Source: Berberis thunbergii (Eukaryota > Streptophyta > Magnoliopsida > Ranunculales > Berberidaceae). From it: a stretch of 64,000 nt of DNA. Under the pieces are notes generated by a model, which saw only the letters and a list, made by a program, of their open reading frames with translations, ran no database searches and was not told the origin of the DNA. Location of the stretch: assembly GCA_003290165.1 (NCBI GenBank), contig QNQO01000530.1, forward strand, positions 124,001-188,000. The letters run 5' to 3'. Below are positions 49,090 through 60,706 of this stretch, in pieces (positions within the stretch are counted from its first letter, which is position 1; each line of letters begins with the position of its first letter). The position numbers and the translations under genes are program-made.

Positions 49090-52000
49090 CCCCCGCAGTC
49101 GAAGCGGGAGGTTGCCGTACGCTGAGACTGTCCCGAAAATCCTCAAACAGAACCAAAGGAAGACCTTTTGTAAAATATCGGCAATCTGATATAGCGACGG
49201 GACATGTAGGACACGTACCTGTCCACGAGCTACCTTCTCACGAACAAAAGAATATCCATCTCGATATGCTTAGTACGCTGATGTTGAACTGGATTTCCCG
49301 AGAGATATATCGCACTAATATTGTCACAATAGACCAATGTAGCTTTCTGAATAGGACAATGAAGTTCCAGGAGAAGGTTTCGTAACCAACAAGATGCAGA
49401 TACCACATTGGCAACCCCACGGTACTCGGCTTCTGCACTAGAGCGAGACAAAGTAGCATGTCGTTTAGATGATCAAGAGATCAAATTACCACCAAGAAAA
49501 ACACAATAACCAGATGTCGAGCGTCTGGTATCGGGACATCCACCCCAATCGGCATCTATATAAGACATGAGAGTGGTTGTCGAAGAGGGATATAGATGCA
49601 GGCCATGATCCATAGTGCCCTTAATGTAGCGCACAATGCGTTTGAGAGCATGCATGTGTTCCTCCATCCGGTTATGCATAAATAAGCAGATCTGTTGTAC
49701 AACATATGATATGTCGGGCCTCGTGAAATTGAGATACTGCAGGGCTCCGGCAAGGCTGCGATAATGTGTTGGATCATTGTAAGGTGTGCTAGAGGTAGCA
49801 CGCAGCTTTGGTTTAGTATCAACCGGTGTGGGAGATGGCTTACAAGACAACATGCCAGCTTGTTCTATAATTTCTTCGGCATACTTCCTCTAAAATAAAA
49901 ATAGACCACCAGTATGACGAGTCACCGCTATACCCAAGAAGTAACTTAAAGGCCCCAAGTCTTTCATAGCAAATTCTGAGCCAAGAAGTGCCATGATAGA
50001 CCCGCGAATAGCATCTGAGGAAGCAATTAAGATAATATCATCCACATACAGAAGAATGTAAGCCATATCAGTACCGTGACGGTAGATGAAGAGGGAATGA
50101 TCAGACTTGCTGTGAGAGAACCCAATAGTAGAAACATAATCAGCAAATCGCTTGTACCAAGCCCGAGGAGCTTGCTTGAGCCCATACAAAAATTTCTTCA
50201 GTAAACAGACATAATCTAGATATGTCGGGTCTCTAAAACCCATGGGCTGATGCATGTATACAGTTTCTTTGAGTTCGCCATGCAAGAACCCATTTTTCAC
50301 GTCAAGCTGGTGAATGGGCCATGCTTTAGAGAGAGCCAAACTGAGCACAGTTCGAATAGTAGCCGGTTTGACAACCGGACTAAAAGTCTCGCCACAATCC
50401 ACGCCAACCTGTTTAGTTTTGCCATCACCTACAAGACGGGCTTTATGCCTCTCAAAAGAACCATCAGATTTAACCTTGTGCGTAAAAATCCACATAGACC
50501 GAATTACATTAACATCAGGCGGACGGGGCACCAACTCCCACGTCTTATTTTTAATAAGAGCAGAATATTCATCATCCATAGCCATTTTCCAATTCGGGTC
50601 ACGAAGGGCCGACACAGGGTTACGAGGTAGAGGAGACTTGGTAACGTGGGTATGGAGGCCATACTTTTTGTTTGGTTTAAATATCCCACGTTGACTGCGA
50701 GTAACGATCCTTTGGGCCGGAATTGGATTAGGCGGAACTGGAGAGTGGGTAGTGGGCTGACTCGTGTGTGGGCCTGATGAATGTGGACCAGCAGTAGGAG
50801 AAGACACGGAGACTGGCTGGGTGTGCACTGGGCTGCCAACGAATGGGCCTAGCGAACTGGGCTGAAGAAGAGGTTGGGCCAGATTGTGTGGTGGAGTCTG
50901 GGGAGGAGAGCCCAAGGTAGTTTGTATTTGTGTTGGGCCTGTTTGTGAGGTCAGATGATGGACCAAATAAGGAGACAACCCGTCACCCAAAAAATCATAC
51001 GTTGGAGACTTAGGAGTATGCAGCTTAGTAAACGAAAAAGTTGTTTCATCAAATATGACATGGCGACTAAGGATGATTCTATGGGACGATAAATCATAAC
51101 ACTTGTAAACACGATGATGTGATAGGTAACCCAAAAGACACATGGAGTTGACCGGGCTTGGAGCTTGTTTATAGTGGGAGAGGGAAAAAAAGGGTTGCAT
51201 AAGCAACCGAATACTCGAAGATGAGAATAAGATGGGTCTTTTTGATAGAGAATTTTGAGAGGGGATTGATAGGCCAATTGTTTACTTGGAAGAATGTTTA
51301 GAATGTATGTTGGCATTTGCAATGCATGATGCCAAAAGGAAGGTGGTACGGAAGCATGGGCAAGTAGAGTACGAACCATGTTGTTAATTGTCCGAATTTT
51401 TCTTTCGGATTTGCCATTTTGTGAAGAAGTATATGGGCAAGAAAGGCGAAAAGAGAGTCCATGAACTTTACAAAATTCCCAAAAACGGCTTATTATCAAA
51501 TTCCCTACCATTATCACATTGAAAATTTTTAATTTCCTGTTCAAATTGAGTACGAATGAAAGCCCGAAAAGCAAGAAATGTGGAATAAACTTGAGATTTC
51601 TTGGATAAGGGAAACATCCACAAAAAATTCGAGTAATCATCCAACAAAAGAACATAATAACGGTGACCCGAAGAGCTCAAAACGGGAGATGTCCAAAGAT
51701 CACTATGGATAATATCAAATGGCATAAAAGTGCATGAAGTAGAAGCAACAAAAGGCAATTTAACATGTTTTCCAAGTGGGCAAGAGTGACAAACAGGAGA
51801 ACCACTAGTTTTATTACACTCAATAAACTTATTTAGCCGAAGGAAGTCAAAAACATGTGCTCCCGGATGACCCAACCGCTCATGCCATAAAGACGGTGCT
51901 AAAGCTGCAAATGTTGATGGTGAGGTGGTTTGAATTGTGAAAATGGAGGTGGTGATGGGATAAAGCTCGCCCCGACTATCACATCTCATTAGATGCATCC

Positions 52001-53390
52001 CCGTCCAAAAATCCTTCACAGAAAACCTAAAAGGATCAAACTCAACAGAAACCGAGTTATCAGTAGTAAATTTCCGAACAGAGACTAAGTTTTTAATAAG
52101 TTGAGGCGCATGAAGGACATTTTTTAAGGATAATGGCGGGTTTGGGGGAGACAAGTTTGTGTGACCATAACCATGAATTGGAATTGAATGACCATTTCTG
52201 ACAATTATATCACGATTATTCCTCATATTAAAATAAGACGAGAGATTACCTTACGCGGATGTCATATGAAAGGTGGCGTCGGTATCCATGTACCAGTTTG
52301 CATCTGGAGGATTGAGCCCAAGTGTGTGCATCGCGACCTCGATGTCTGTGGGTGTGGCTGTGCTGCTGCAGAATACGCCTACTGTGGGCGTGGTCCAAGA
52401 ACCCCGGCCTTCCTGTGCGGTGTGGTGGGCCTGGCCCATGGAGTAGTGGGGTAAGGGCAAGGGGGAACTGCCCACGGCATGAAAGGCCAAGGCCATTGCT
52501 GCTGTTGACTGGTCCATGGCTGCCACTGCTGCTACTGACTGGTCTGCTGCTGGCCACCGTTGCTGCCACTGCCGGTCCGGCCACCGCCGCCCTTGCCACT
52601 GTCGCGGCGGCCACCACCGTGTTTCTACTACCATTGTTGCGATTATGTCCCTTTTTACCACCATTATGGCGGTTATGAGAGAAGTTATCTGAAAGGAGGG
52701 AGTGTCTTCCGACTCCCTAAACGAGGCAGCTACCATAGCAATACCAGACCCGGTAGTGGCTTTCCTTGCAAAACCCGCTTCTTCAAGGGTTAGCATAGAT
52801 CGGGCTTGGTAGAAGGGTGGGAGAGGATTGCTTTGGCGAATAAGTGTTCCAACACCGCTATAAGCATCGGTGAGCCCCGCCACCATCTGAAGAACAAGTC
52901 GGCTGTTAGAAACCGGCGCTCCGACATTCTTGAGTTGATTCGATAAAACCTTGAGCCTTTGACAATACGCCGAGGCATTTGGAAAATCCTCCATGTTTGT
53001 GTGTGAGAATTCTTGCTCAGGTGTTACGGCACGAGAATTCTGGTTGTCTTGGAAAATATCACGCAGTCTATTCCAAGCCTCCATTGCCGTTGAGTCGGGT
53101 TTAAGAATGGTGTGCAGTAGATCATTAGAAATCGTGGCATAGATCCACTAAAGAATCGTAGCGTCTAGGGTAAACCACAAACTCCTTTTCTTCATCAGTA
53201 TCCGACACTTTTCCGTTGCCTTTTTCGGTGGAATAATGTGATCGAGGACCATATGAGAGCGTGTGTGAATTTTGAAGAGCTCCGCCCATGTCGCATATTG
53301 GACGTTTTCCATCTCAAGAGTAATTGAGACGTGGTTCTTGATGTTTGAAACAGCAAGAGCAGAGTGAAAAGAAGACTTGGTGGTAGACAT
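49090..53390 (-). pseudogene. Copia 2 gag-pol, broken by few stops
   Basis: From the ATG at 53390: a UBN2-type gag (53390-52251); a protease motif [11 protein letters not shown], with Asp in place of the usual Gly of DTGA; integrase (52226-51468, RLGHPGAHVFD, HSDLWTSPV); reverse transcriptase (51206-49890; FLYGLKQAPRAWYKRF, LLYVDDIILIA); and RNase H (49853-49230; DADWGGCPDTRRS, SRSSAEAEYRG), with an RGQVRVLHVPS tail near 49200. Much of it lies in one frame, interrupted by single stops near 53155, 52251, 49890 and 49473 at positions where relatives carry Gln or Trp. A frameshift near 51470 also breaks integrase. Confidence 0.92.
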
Positions 53391-53505
53391 GGAGGCTACT
53401 AGGAAGAAGAGGAGGGTTGATGTGGGAGAGTTGGGCGGAGATACACTAGGGCGGAGATCCACTAGGGGATGGCGGAAGATCGTGAACAGGAAGGGAAGAA
53501 GGTGC

Positions 53506-53522
53506 CCTAGGCTCTGATACCA
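53506..53522 (-). other. primer-binding site of Copia 2
   Basis: Minus-strand TGGTATCAGAGCCTAGG, initiator-Met tRNA complement, directly beside the 5' LTR. Confidence 0.92.
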
Positions 53523-53704
53523 TAAAGGAAGATAATTCTCTAATCCTTTTTCATTCATTGTTGTCAATTTATATACAGGTTTACAAACAAGATCCTAGGA
53601 TATAATTAAGGAAATTAATTATACACCTACTAAATAATAACAGATTTGCAGAGATTTGCATATATTCTATCATAGATTTGCAGAGATTTGCATATATTCT
53701 ATCA
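53523..53704 (-). repeat. 5' LTR of Copia 2
   Basis: Contains its own tandem duplication of an AGATTTGCAGAGATTTGCAT block, absent as such from the other LTR. Confidence 0.93.
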
Positions 53705-53709
53705 CATTT

Positions 53710-54385
53710 GTGCCAGTCGGAGTACGTGTTTTACGGTTTTTGCTGAGCTTTGACACATTCTAAGCTTTTGTTCTGCATGCATCATTAAGTATGGAAGCAA
53801 CAAAAAGCTAAGCTGAAAATCAGGACATTGTAGAGATAGGTTACCACCTGGGTTGCACAGATGGGGTTATTGGATCGGATGGGTGTGGAGTGTCTTACAC
53901 AACAAATTAAAAAAAAATAATTAAGCGATATAGGGTTGTGTTCTTTAATTATTTATTTTATACACAGAAAGCTTATCATGTAATGAACGGATTCTCACAA
54001 TATGTCATATTTTACTGACAAATTGCAAACAGTGATGAATAACAATAAAGAACTATACTACAAAAGTTGAGTTTTATTGTTATCTAGGCTATACATCTCA
54101 AATTGCAAAATTCTAAAATTGTGTCATGTCGGACACAAACACGCATCTAACATGGGTATGCCACCCTTCAGAAGTGTCTGTGTAACCCAGGTTACCACTT
54201 TTACCCTTTCTTCTTTAACTGTGAAGGAACATAAGTTTTTTTCAAGTGCTTAATACAACCTAAAAATGTGAGGAGTAATTGATTAGTTTAAAACAAGAAA
54301 AACATCAAATTCTCAGGTTTTGTTAAAGACTAAAAATTAAAGGACTTAAGATGGGGTAAATAACATGATCAAAGAAAAGGGCTTC
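53710..54385. other. intergenic
   Basis: No gene or element recognised. Confidence 0.4.
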
Positions 54386-54393
54386 ATCATATG

Positions 54394-55231
54394 TAGGGAT
54401 GGCAGTAGGCGGATTTTCACGGATATCCGCCCCACCCAATCCGTTTGGGGCGATTTTGGATATGCTTAAACGGATTTTGGAGCGGATACGGATATCCAAA
54501 CAACATTCATTAAATATTTGGGGCGGATACGGATTTGGCCATATCCGCCCCACGGATATCCGTTTATTAGGTAACATTACAACAATACCCTTCCCCTATA
54601 TAAAGGGATTAAACCCTTGATCCCTCTCCCTCACACCCGCCTCTCCCTTTCTGCCTCTCACACACAGAGAACACAGCGAAGCCAAGGCGGAGGCTGAAAG
54701 GAAGGGTCGTCGTCGACTCGTCGTCCGCCTCTTCTCTCTCACTGTCCCTTATTCTCTCTCACAGGATCACAGCGAAGGCGGAGGCCTTCTGCCTCTTCTT
54801 CTCTCTCACAGTGAAGGCGAAGCTCGTCCGCCTCTTCTTCTTTGATCTCTCTCACAGCGAAGGCGTCGTCGCCCCTTCTCCTTCTCCTTCTCTGATCTTA
54901 GCAATAAGATCTGATCTTAGATCTCGGATCTGAACTCTAAGAAAGATCAGATCTGATCTCAGATCGTTTTTTTTTTGTAATATATCAGAGATCAATTTTT
55001 TTTTTGTAATTTTTTGTATGGAATCTTTGTAATTTTGTGCTACTAGTAATGAAGTATATTCTGTGTAATTTTTTTGTTATAATTTTGTGTGGATTGGCGG
55101 GGCGGGGCAGATACGACTTTTAATACAAATTGCAAACGGATTGGCGGGGCGGATCTGGGGATCCATTATTCTTGACGGATCGGGGATGGATTTGCTCAAA
55201 TCTGCCCCAATCTGCCCCGTTGCCATCCCTA
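54394..55231. mobile_element. non-autonomous hAT element C (838 bp)
   Basis: Perfect 8-bp duplication ATCATATG (54386-54393 and 55232-55239) and TAGGGATGGCA termini in inverse orientation. The left subterminal zone is saturated with GGATATCCG and GGGGCGG; the right with GGCGGGGCGG and CTGCCCC. The middle has repeated CAGCGAAGGCGGAGG and AGATCTGATCT blocks shared with hAT element A. No transposase is present. Confidence 0.92.
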
Positions 55232-55239
55232 ATCATATG

Positions 55240-57864
55240 AGAACTATTCCACACTTCCCTTGGCCAAGTCAGATCCCAAGGTGTTTGTATCTGAAAATGA
55301 CATTAAACCTGCCAAGCAATCTCTTCCTCGGGCACCTGCTTCCTCAACCTTGAAAGACAAGCCTGACCCTGCATAAACTCCTACCAGAGGCAACTGTTGA
55401 GAATGATCAACAAGGATAAGTTCCCCTTCATTTGAAATTTAGGCAAAAGTACACCTTTTCTATATTAAGCAGCTGTAGTAAAGCACGACAGTATTTGCTG
55501 ATAGACACACTTCAACAAAATGAGCACATAAACAGGTAAATTTCAGTGAAATGCAGGTTGTTAAATTTGTAGAAAGAAATAAAGGATCTTAAAAGTCATC
55601 TAATAACCAAACCTCATATCCAATAGTGGAATTACCTATCAGCATGTTTCTATAAAGTCATATGAAATTACCAAAACCTAAAAGCAGGGTAACAAGAATG
55701 TCTACATTGGCTGCGAACCTGAAGATGCACTAACATAGTTCCATTTTTGTCACAAGGGGCAAAGGCAAAAGGCTTCGAACAGATTTTAATCCTTACTTTT
55801 GAAAACTGTAAAATTGAAATGTTTAGGTACCAGATTCCCCAAATTATACGAAATCTACCAAACAGGGAATCGACGTAGAAATACAACCTCAAAAAAAAAA
55901 AAAAAAACAAAGATGCAAAATTTCTTATGAGCATTAATCCCAGCTGAGGAGGCCTTAGACCAGCTTAAGGTACCAAAACACAATTTGTGGAACCTGACAC
56001 CCGCTCACTCCTTTGTGTCACATCATATTCCCTGTCTCAATTGCTTACCGTACCATCATTCCCAAACATGCATGATGAAATCTTTGATGGCTAAAAACAA
56101 AAATCTCCCTAATCATTTGATTTGAACTCAGTTTTCTATCACAAGTAATTCTAGTCCGACTTTTTTGGTGGCCTTTTTTTGGCATTGTTTGGGTGTTTTT
56201 ACATTTTTTGTCCATCCTCTTTAAAACATAACCACAAACATTATCTATATAAGGGGTAGAAGTGTAAAAAAATTCAAACAAGGCTGTCTAGAATTTTTGT
56301 TCTATCATTAGCCTGATTCAAAATTCGGAAAAATACTTTTCAAAAATTGATAGTGCAAATTTTGCTTCATGGTTTTTAAAAATCTAGCTTTGGTTTCTAA
56401 ACTTTCCTCCCCTTAGATTTGATGGAACCGGGATGGGGTATCTGCTAAAAATTCGGAAATGGCCTTTCCATGGATATTAACACATAATAACCAGCAAAAG
56501 TGTCTGGGGTAGCCAGCAGGGAAGTCTATGTAAATTAACAAGTAATTACCCATAAAGGCTGACTCTCATTAGTTGAAGTATTGGTTAGTTATGGATGGAG
56601 ATCAAGGAAGAGATGGAGAGGAGAGTTTGAATTTGAGTGTATGACAAGTGGAAGGATGGTTTCTAGATGTTGAGTTGTTGCTGAACCTTCTTGTTCTTCT
56701 TGTTTCTGGTTGTTGTTGTTGTATTGTATGTATATAAATAGTATGTTATGTTTTATTATGGGGTGGTGGTGAATTCATGAAATTGAATGTAGTGTTACAA
56801 GAAAAAATGAGAGAAAGAGAGAGGCAAAACATTTGTAAGAATACCTCTTTAATGTATGTTAATTTCTTTGTTTAGCCAGAGCAGTTATGCATTAGCAGAA
56901 GGGTTCAGTCCAAAATGCAAAACATTTGTCATGTGTCCATTGTATATGAATTTGGATGCAATTAATAAACCTTTCCAAACATATATATATATGTTGCATT
57001 ATCATTTAATAGGGACACAAATTTCACAGTTCAGTGGTTATAATCTCTACATAAAGGAGATTAAAATTTAGGTAGTTGTTAACAAGGATTACAGAATTGG
57101 GATACTACCGCAATGACCACTATCTTGTGTTCCAACGGCGGAACAAATAATCTGCAAAACATAGTTATAGAAAAAACTGCGCTGACCATTACTTCATATG
57201 CTCCTGAGGGGATTATTTTATATAAACAAGATCTCAAGCCCTTCATTTGCACTAATTTGCATTTTGAAAGACAACCTACTAATGTTTGTAGTTTAAGTCC
57301 TTAAGTTGCACATAAAAGTTTGCAACAGCCGGGAATCGAACATATCGTGGCAGAAGTCCCTAAGTTGCACATGTTTTGTATTGTGCAAAAAAACTTTTTG
57401 TATAGCCTTTTGCTAATAATCCATTTGAGCTGAAATTTTAAGAAAAATAAAGATCACATCATAAATAACGTATCAAAATTTCATACATTTTAACACGCGC
57501 ACCTCAAGATACACATTAAAATGTGAATGTGGATTTCTCTATCATAATCAAGAACAAGTGAGGGGCCACCTTGGGCAGGACATAGACCAACCAACACCCA
57601 TTGTTCAAAACCACTCGAAAGGGCGGTCCTTAAACACTAACACACACCATTTGTCAAGATATTTAATTACATGAACCTACAACACGTATCTTGAGGACAG
57701 TGTCAAAACAGACATAAACCTTAGCACGTTTTTTCTAGTGTTAATCTATAACTTTTCTCAAGATTTCAACTCAAACGGAGCTTAGATGATTTTTTTTTTG
57801 CTAGGGATCTAAAACATGGAATTATCCAAGTGTCCTAGTGGGTATAAATAAAAAATTCAAGGGA
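55240..57864. other. intergenic, 2.6 kb
   Basis: AT-rich with poly(A) near 55889-55906 and the second copy of the dispersed repeat at 56166-56283. No coding region is supported; the few short ORFs show no motifs. Confidence 0.4.
56166..56283. repeat. dispersed repeat, copy 2
   Basis: Diverged relative of 42003-42110 (CTTTAAAACATAACCACAAA, GGGGTAGAAGTGTAAAAAA). Class unknown. Confidence 0.6.
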
Positions 57865-58581
57865 TGTAATGACTTGATCCACATGTTACGATATTACCCG
57901 CTTTGGGTCCGACCACCCTCACGACTTTAAAACGTGTTGTATCAAGGAGATTCAACCTCACACATATATAGCACATCCTCTTTCCTCACCCAGACGATGT
58001 GGGGCATAACACTAAGGTAGCCTGCACTTCTTTAAACATGTTGTATCAAGGGATCCAACCTCACATATATATGGCACGCCCACTTTCCTCACCCTGACGA
58101 TGTGAGACTATAACACCAAAGCAGTCTGCCAGCCTCTGAGTCGGCTCACCATGATAGTTTGCCAGCCTCTGAGCCGCCCACACAAAGTAGTTCGTCAGCT
58201 TTAGAGCCCGCCCACAAGAGGTTGTTACAACCCACTCCCTTAGGGCCCAATGTCCTAGTTGACACACTTTCGGCTGGGTCCGGCTCTGATACCATTATGT
58301 AAAGACCTGATCCACATGGTATGATATTGTCCGCTTTGGGCCTTATCACCTTCATGACTTTAAAAAGTGTCGTATCAATGGGATCCAACATCGCACATAT
58401 ATATCACATCTCATTCCCTCACCCAGGCAATGTAAACTATAATATTAAAGTAGTCAAGCCCGTCCACACATGTAAGCCTGTCAGTCTCTGAGCTCGCCGA
58501 CACACAGAGCTGCCAGCCTCAGAGCCTGCCCACACAAGGTAGCTTGTCGGCCTTAGAGTCCGCCCAAACAAGGATGTTACA
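57865..58581 (-). mobile_element. TRIM retrotransposon (717 bp)
   Basis: Terminal direct repeats 57865-58229 and 58298-58581 start TGTAA(T/A)GAC(T/C)TGATCC and end GTTACA (minus-strand TGTAAC). They enclose only 68 bp. This holds a minus-strand primer site TGGTATCAGAGCCGG (58280-58294) and a purine tract TAAGGGAGTGGGT beside the left repeat. Flanks AGGGA and AGTGA are a near-match target duplication. It is the classic layout of a terminal-repeat retrotransposon in miniature. The left repeat is longer through an internal duplication of a GATCCAACCTCACA block. Confidence 0.85.
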
Positions 58582-59179
58582 AGTGACTCCATGCCCAATC
58601 CCACTTTCTATTTACGATTTAATAATTAAATTGGAATTGGGTATGAATTTTCCAACCAATGCTTCTCATCTAAGTGGACTGTGAAATCTATCATCCTATA
58701 ACATCTTCCTAATTGTGTTCATTTTTCGTTAATAATGTTGTCTTGAGATGTATATATTCTTCTGAAAGGGAATTCAAAAAGTATGAAGCCTTATAATTCC
58801 CTATAACAATTTATTCTAGATTCAATAAACCGACAATTAACCTATTGAACTCATTTAAATGCTCAAACAATGTAATATTGTGTCTTACATTCATCTATAT
58901 TAGTTTCTTCACAATGAGAGCTTTTTTTTTTTTTTTGGAAATGAGCAGGGCGAGAGCTTGTTTTGTATACTCTTGGTCATATACTTATCTTCCAGTTTTC
59001 CTTCATAACACAGTCGTATAGATCCACAAGCTTGCTAATTTGATTTGTTCTAATCTGCATCCGTCATCTATTTTTGCTAGTCACCCAAAACATTATTGAG
59101 ATTTTCCTTTGCTAACACGTCCAGGACTTCACATTGCAACCTGTCATAATTTGTTTCTCCCTTTGAACTTTTCGACATC
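58582..59179. other. intergenic
   Basis: AT-rich; nothing recognised apart from a T-run near 58923. Confidence 0.4.
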
Positions 59180-59187
59180 GAATTTAC

Positions 59188-60018
59188 TAGGGGTGGGCAC
59201 GGGACGAGATAGACCCATCCCTATCCCATCCCGTTCATACGGGATCGAGATGGGACGGGATGGGAAAAACCTCATCCCATCCCAAACGGGTTCGGGACGG
59301 GATCAGCGTGCTCTCATTTTTTACAAATTACTGTTTACCCAATACCCAATTTGCTTAGTTGAAAAGAGGCAAAGGCAATTCGTAGAACTACACATAAATG
59401 ATAGCCTTAGATTGAGTATGCAACATCATAATAAACTACTATAAATGATAGCTGAAATTCACCCTGTAATTAAGATTTCTGCAGAGTTTTGAATGACTAA
59501 GAGGTGGACAGTATAATGGCAATGGTGGACATGCTCTACTATTTTGAATAGTGAACAAAAGAATGAGTAGATTTGGGGTGCTAAGAAGAATGTTTCATTA
59601 TTGCTTTAAAAAAAACAGTCATTAAATTTATTGTCTTGACACGAAATACAACTCTCCAATGTAGTTAGCAATCCCATTTTGAGTTTTAAAGAGTTTGCAA
59701 TTAAATAATTAATTTAGAATTCTAGAAATAAACCAATATCAAGTAGCTGCAGATATAGACTAATATCAATTACACTGATTTCAACTAAATTCATTTTTCT
59801 TTAATTACATTAATATTGCAATTTTAAAATAAATAAATAAATAATAAATATTAGCTCGGGACGGGATTGGCGGGATTGAAAATCTTCATCCCATCCCATC
59901 CCATTCTAGATCGGGACGGGATGAGATCGGGATGAAATTATTCAATCCCATTAAGACCTGAAAAAATCGGGACGAGACGGGACGGAAACGGGATCGCGGG
60001 ATGAGATGCCCACCCCTA
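59188..60018. mobile_element. non-autonomous hAT element D (831 bp)
   Basis: Perfect 8-bp duplication GAATTTAC (59180-59187 and 60019-60026) with perfect TAGGGGTGGGCA termini. Both subterminal zones are dense with GGGACGGGAT and CATCCCATCCC repeats in opposite orientation; the centre is plain AT-rich DNA. No coding capacity. Confidence 0.93.
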
Positions 60019-60026
60019 GAATTTAC

Positions 60027-60706
60027 TAATTAAACCGGTAACCATATTGGAATTAGAACTAGAACTTAACATGTCCGCCATGTTCCTCACCACTTTCATA
60101 CGCCAACCAACAATGCACCTCCAAACGAACCAAATGAACACTTTCAACTCTAATACTAATTTGTTGCACCTTGCAAAATTGTAAATAAGTGGACTTGAAT
60201 GATAGCACTGGTAGAAAGTAACCAATTGCAAAATCTAATAAACAATACAAAAGTAAATAATAAACATGTACCAATATAATATGGTTCAGACCACACAATA
60301 AGATAATATTTGGGCAACGACTACCTCACACCACCACTTTCTCTCTTTCACACCACCAAACCATTTTTTTCATTACTTTCTCACACCACTAATAAATAGC
60401 TTAAAACCTCTGAATCTCAAACAGAGAAACGAAAAAAGGAACCAAATCGGCTTTCTCCTTACTTCATTATTCGCACTCCCTGCTGTGATTCGTCCCACAC
60501 TTCGCGACCAACCTCTCATCTTCGCAAGGTTGCATTATCCTCCTCTTCCCTATCTCTTCCTCTTTGCATTGGCCCTAAAAATCGTGCTCATCTTCCTCTT
60601 CCTTTGCATTGTTTCCCTTTTACTTTGCAATGTTGCATTCTCTTCCTCTTCCTTTGCATTTCACTGAAGTCCACATCACATTGGAAGACTTAGTTCACTT
60701 CATTGG
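60027..60706. other. upstream of MULE gene
   Basis: No gene. CTTCCTCTTCCTTTGCATT repeats at 60590-60660 resemble a pyrimidine-rich leader of the gene that follows. Confidence 0.4.

Larger units (their letters stand above)
48886..53704 (-). mobile_element. Copia LTR retrotransposon 2 (complete, recent)
   Basis: A 4.8 kb element on the minus strand bounded by a perfect CATTT duplication (48881-48885 and 53705-53709). LTRs are short (202 and 182 bp), ending TAAAGG..TATCA on plus. The primer site TGGTATCAGAGCC abuts the right LTR and a GCGGGGGTG polypurine tract abuts the left LTR. By eye about 5 of the first 120 LTR positions differ, so it is younger than Copia 1. LTR lengths differ because each has its own internal tandem duplication. 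Confidence 0.95.

Noticed and set aside
50250..50694. Two overlapping 126-codon plus-strand frames
   Set aside because: They lie antisense to the reverse transcriptase region of Copia 2 and carry no motif.
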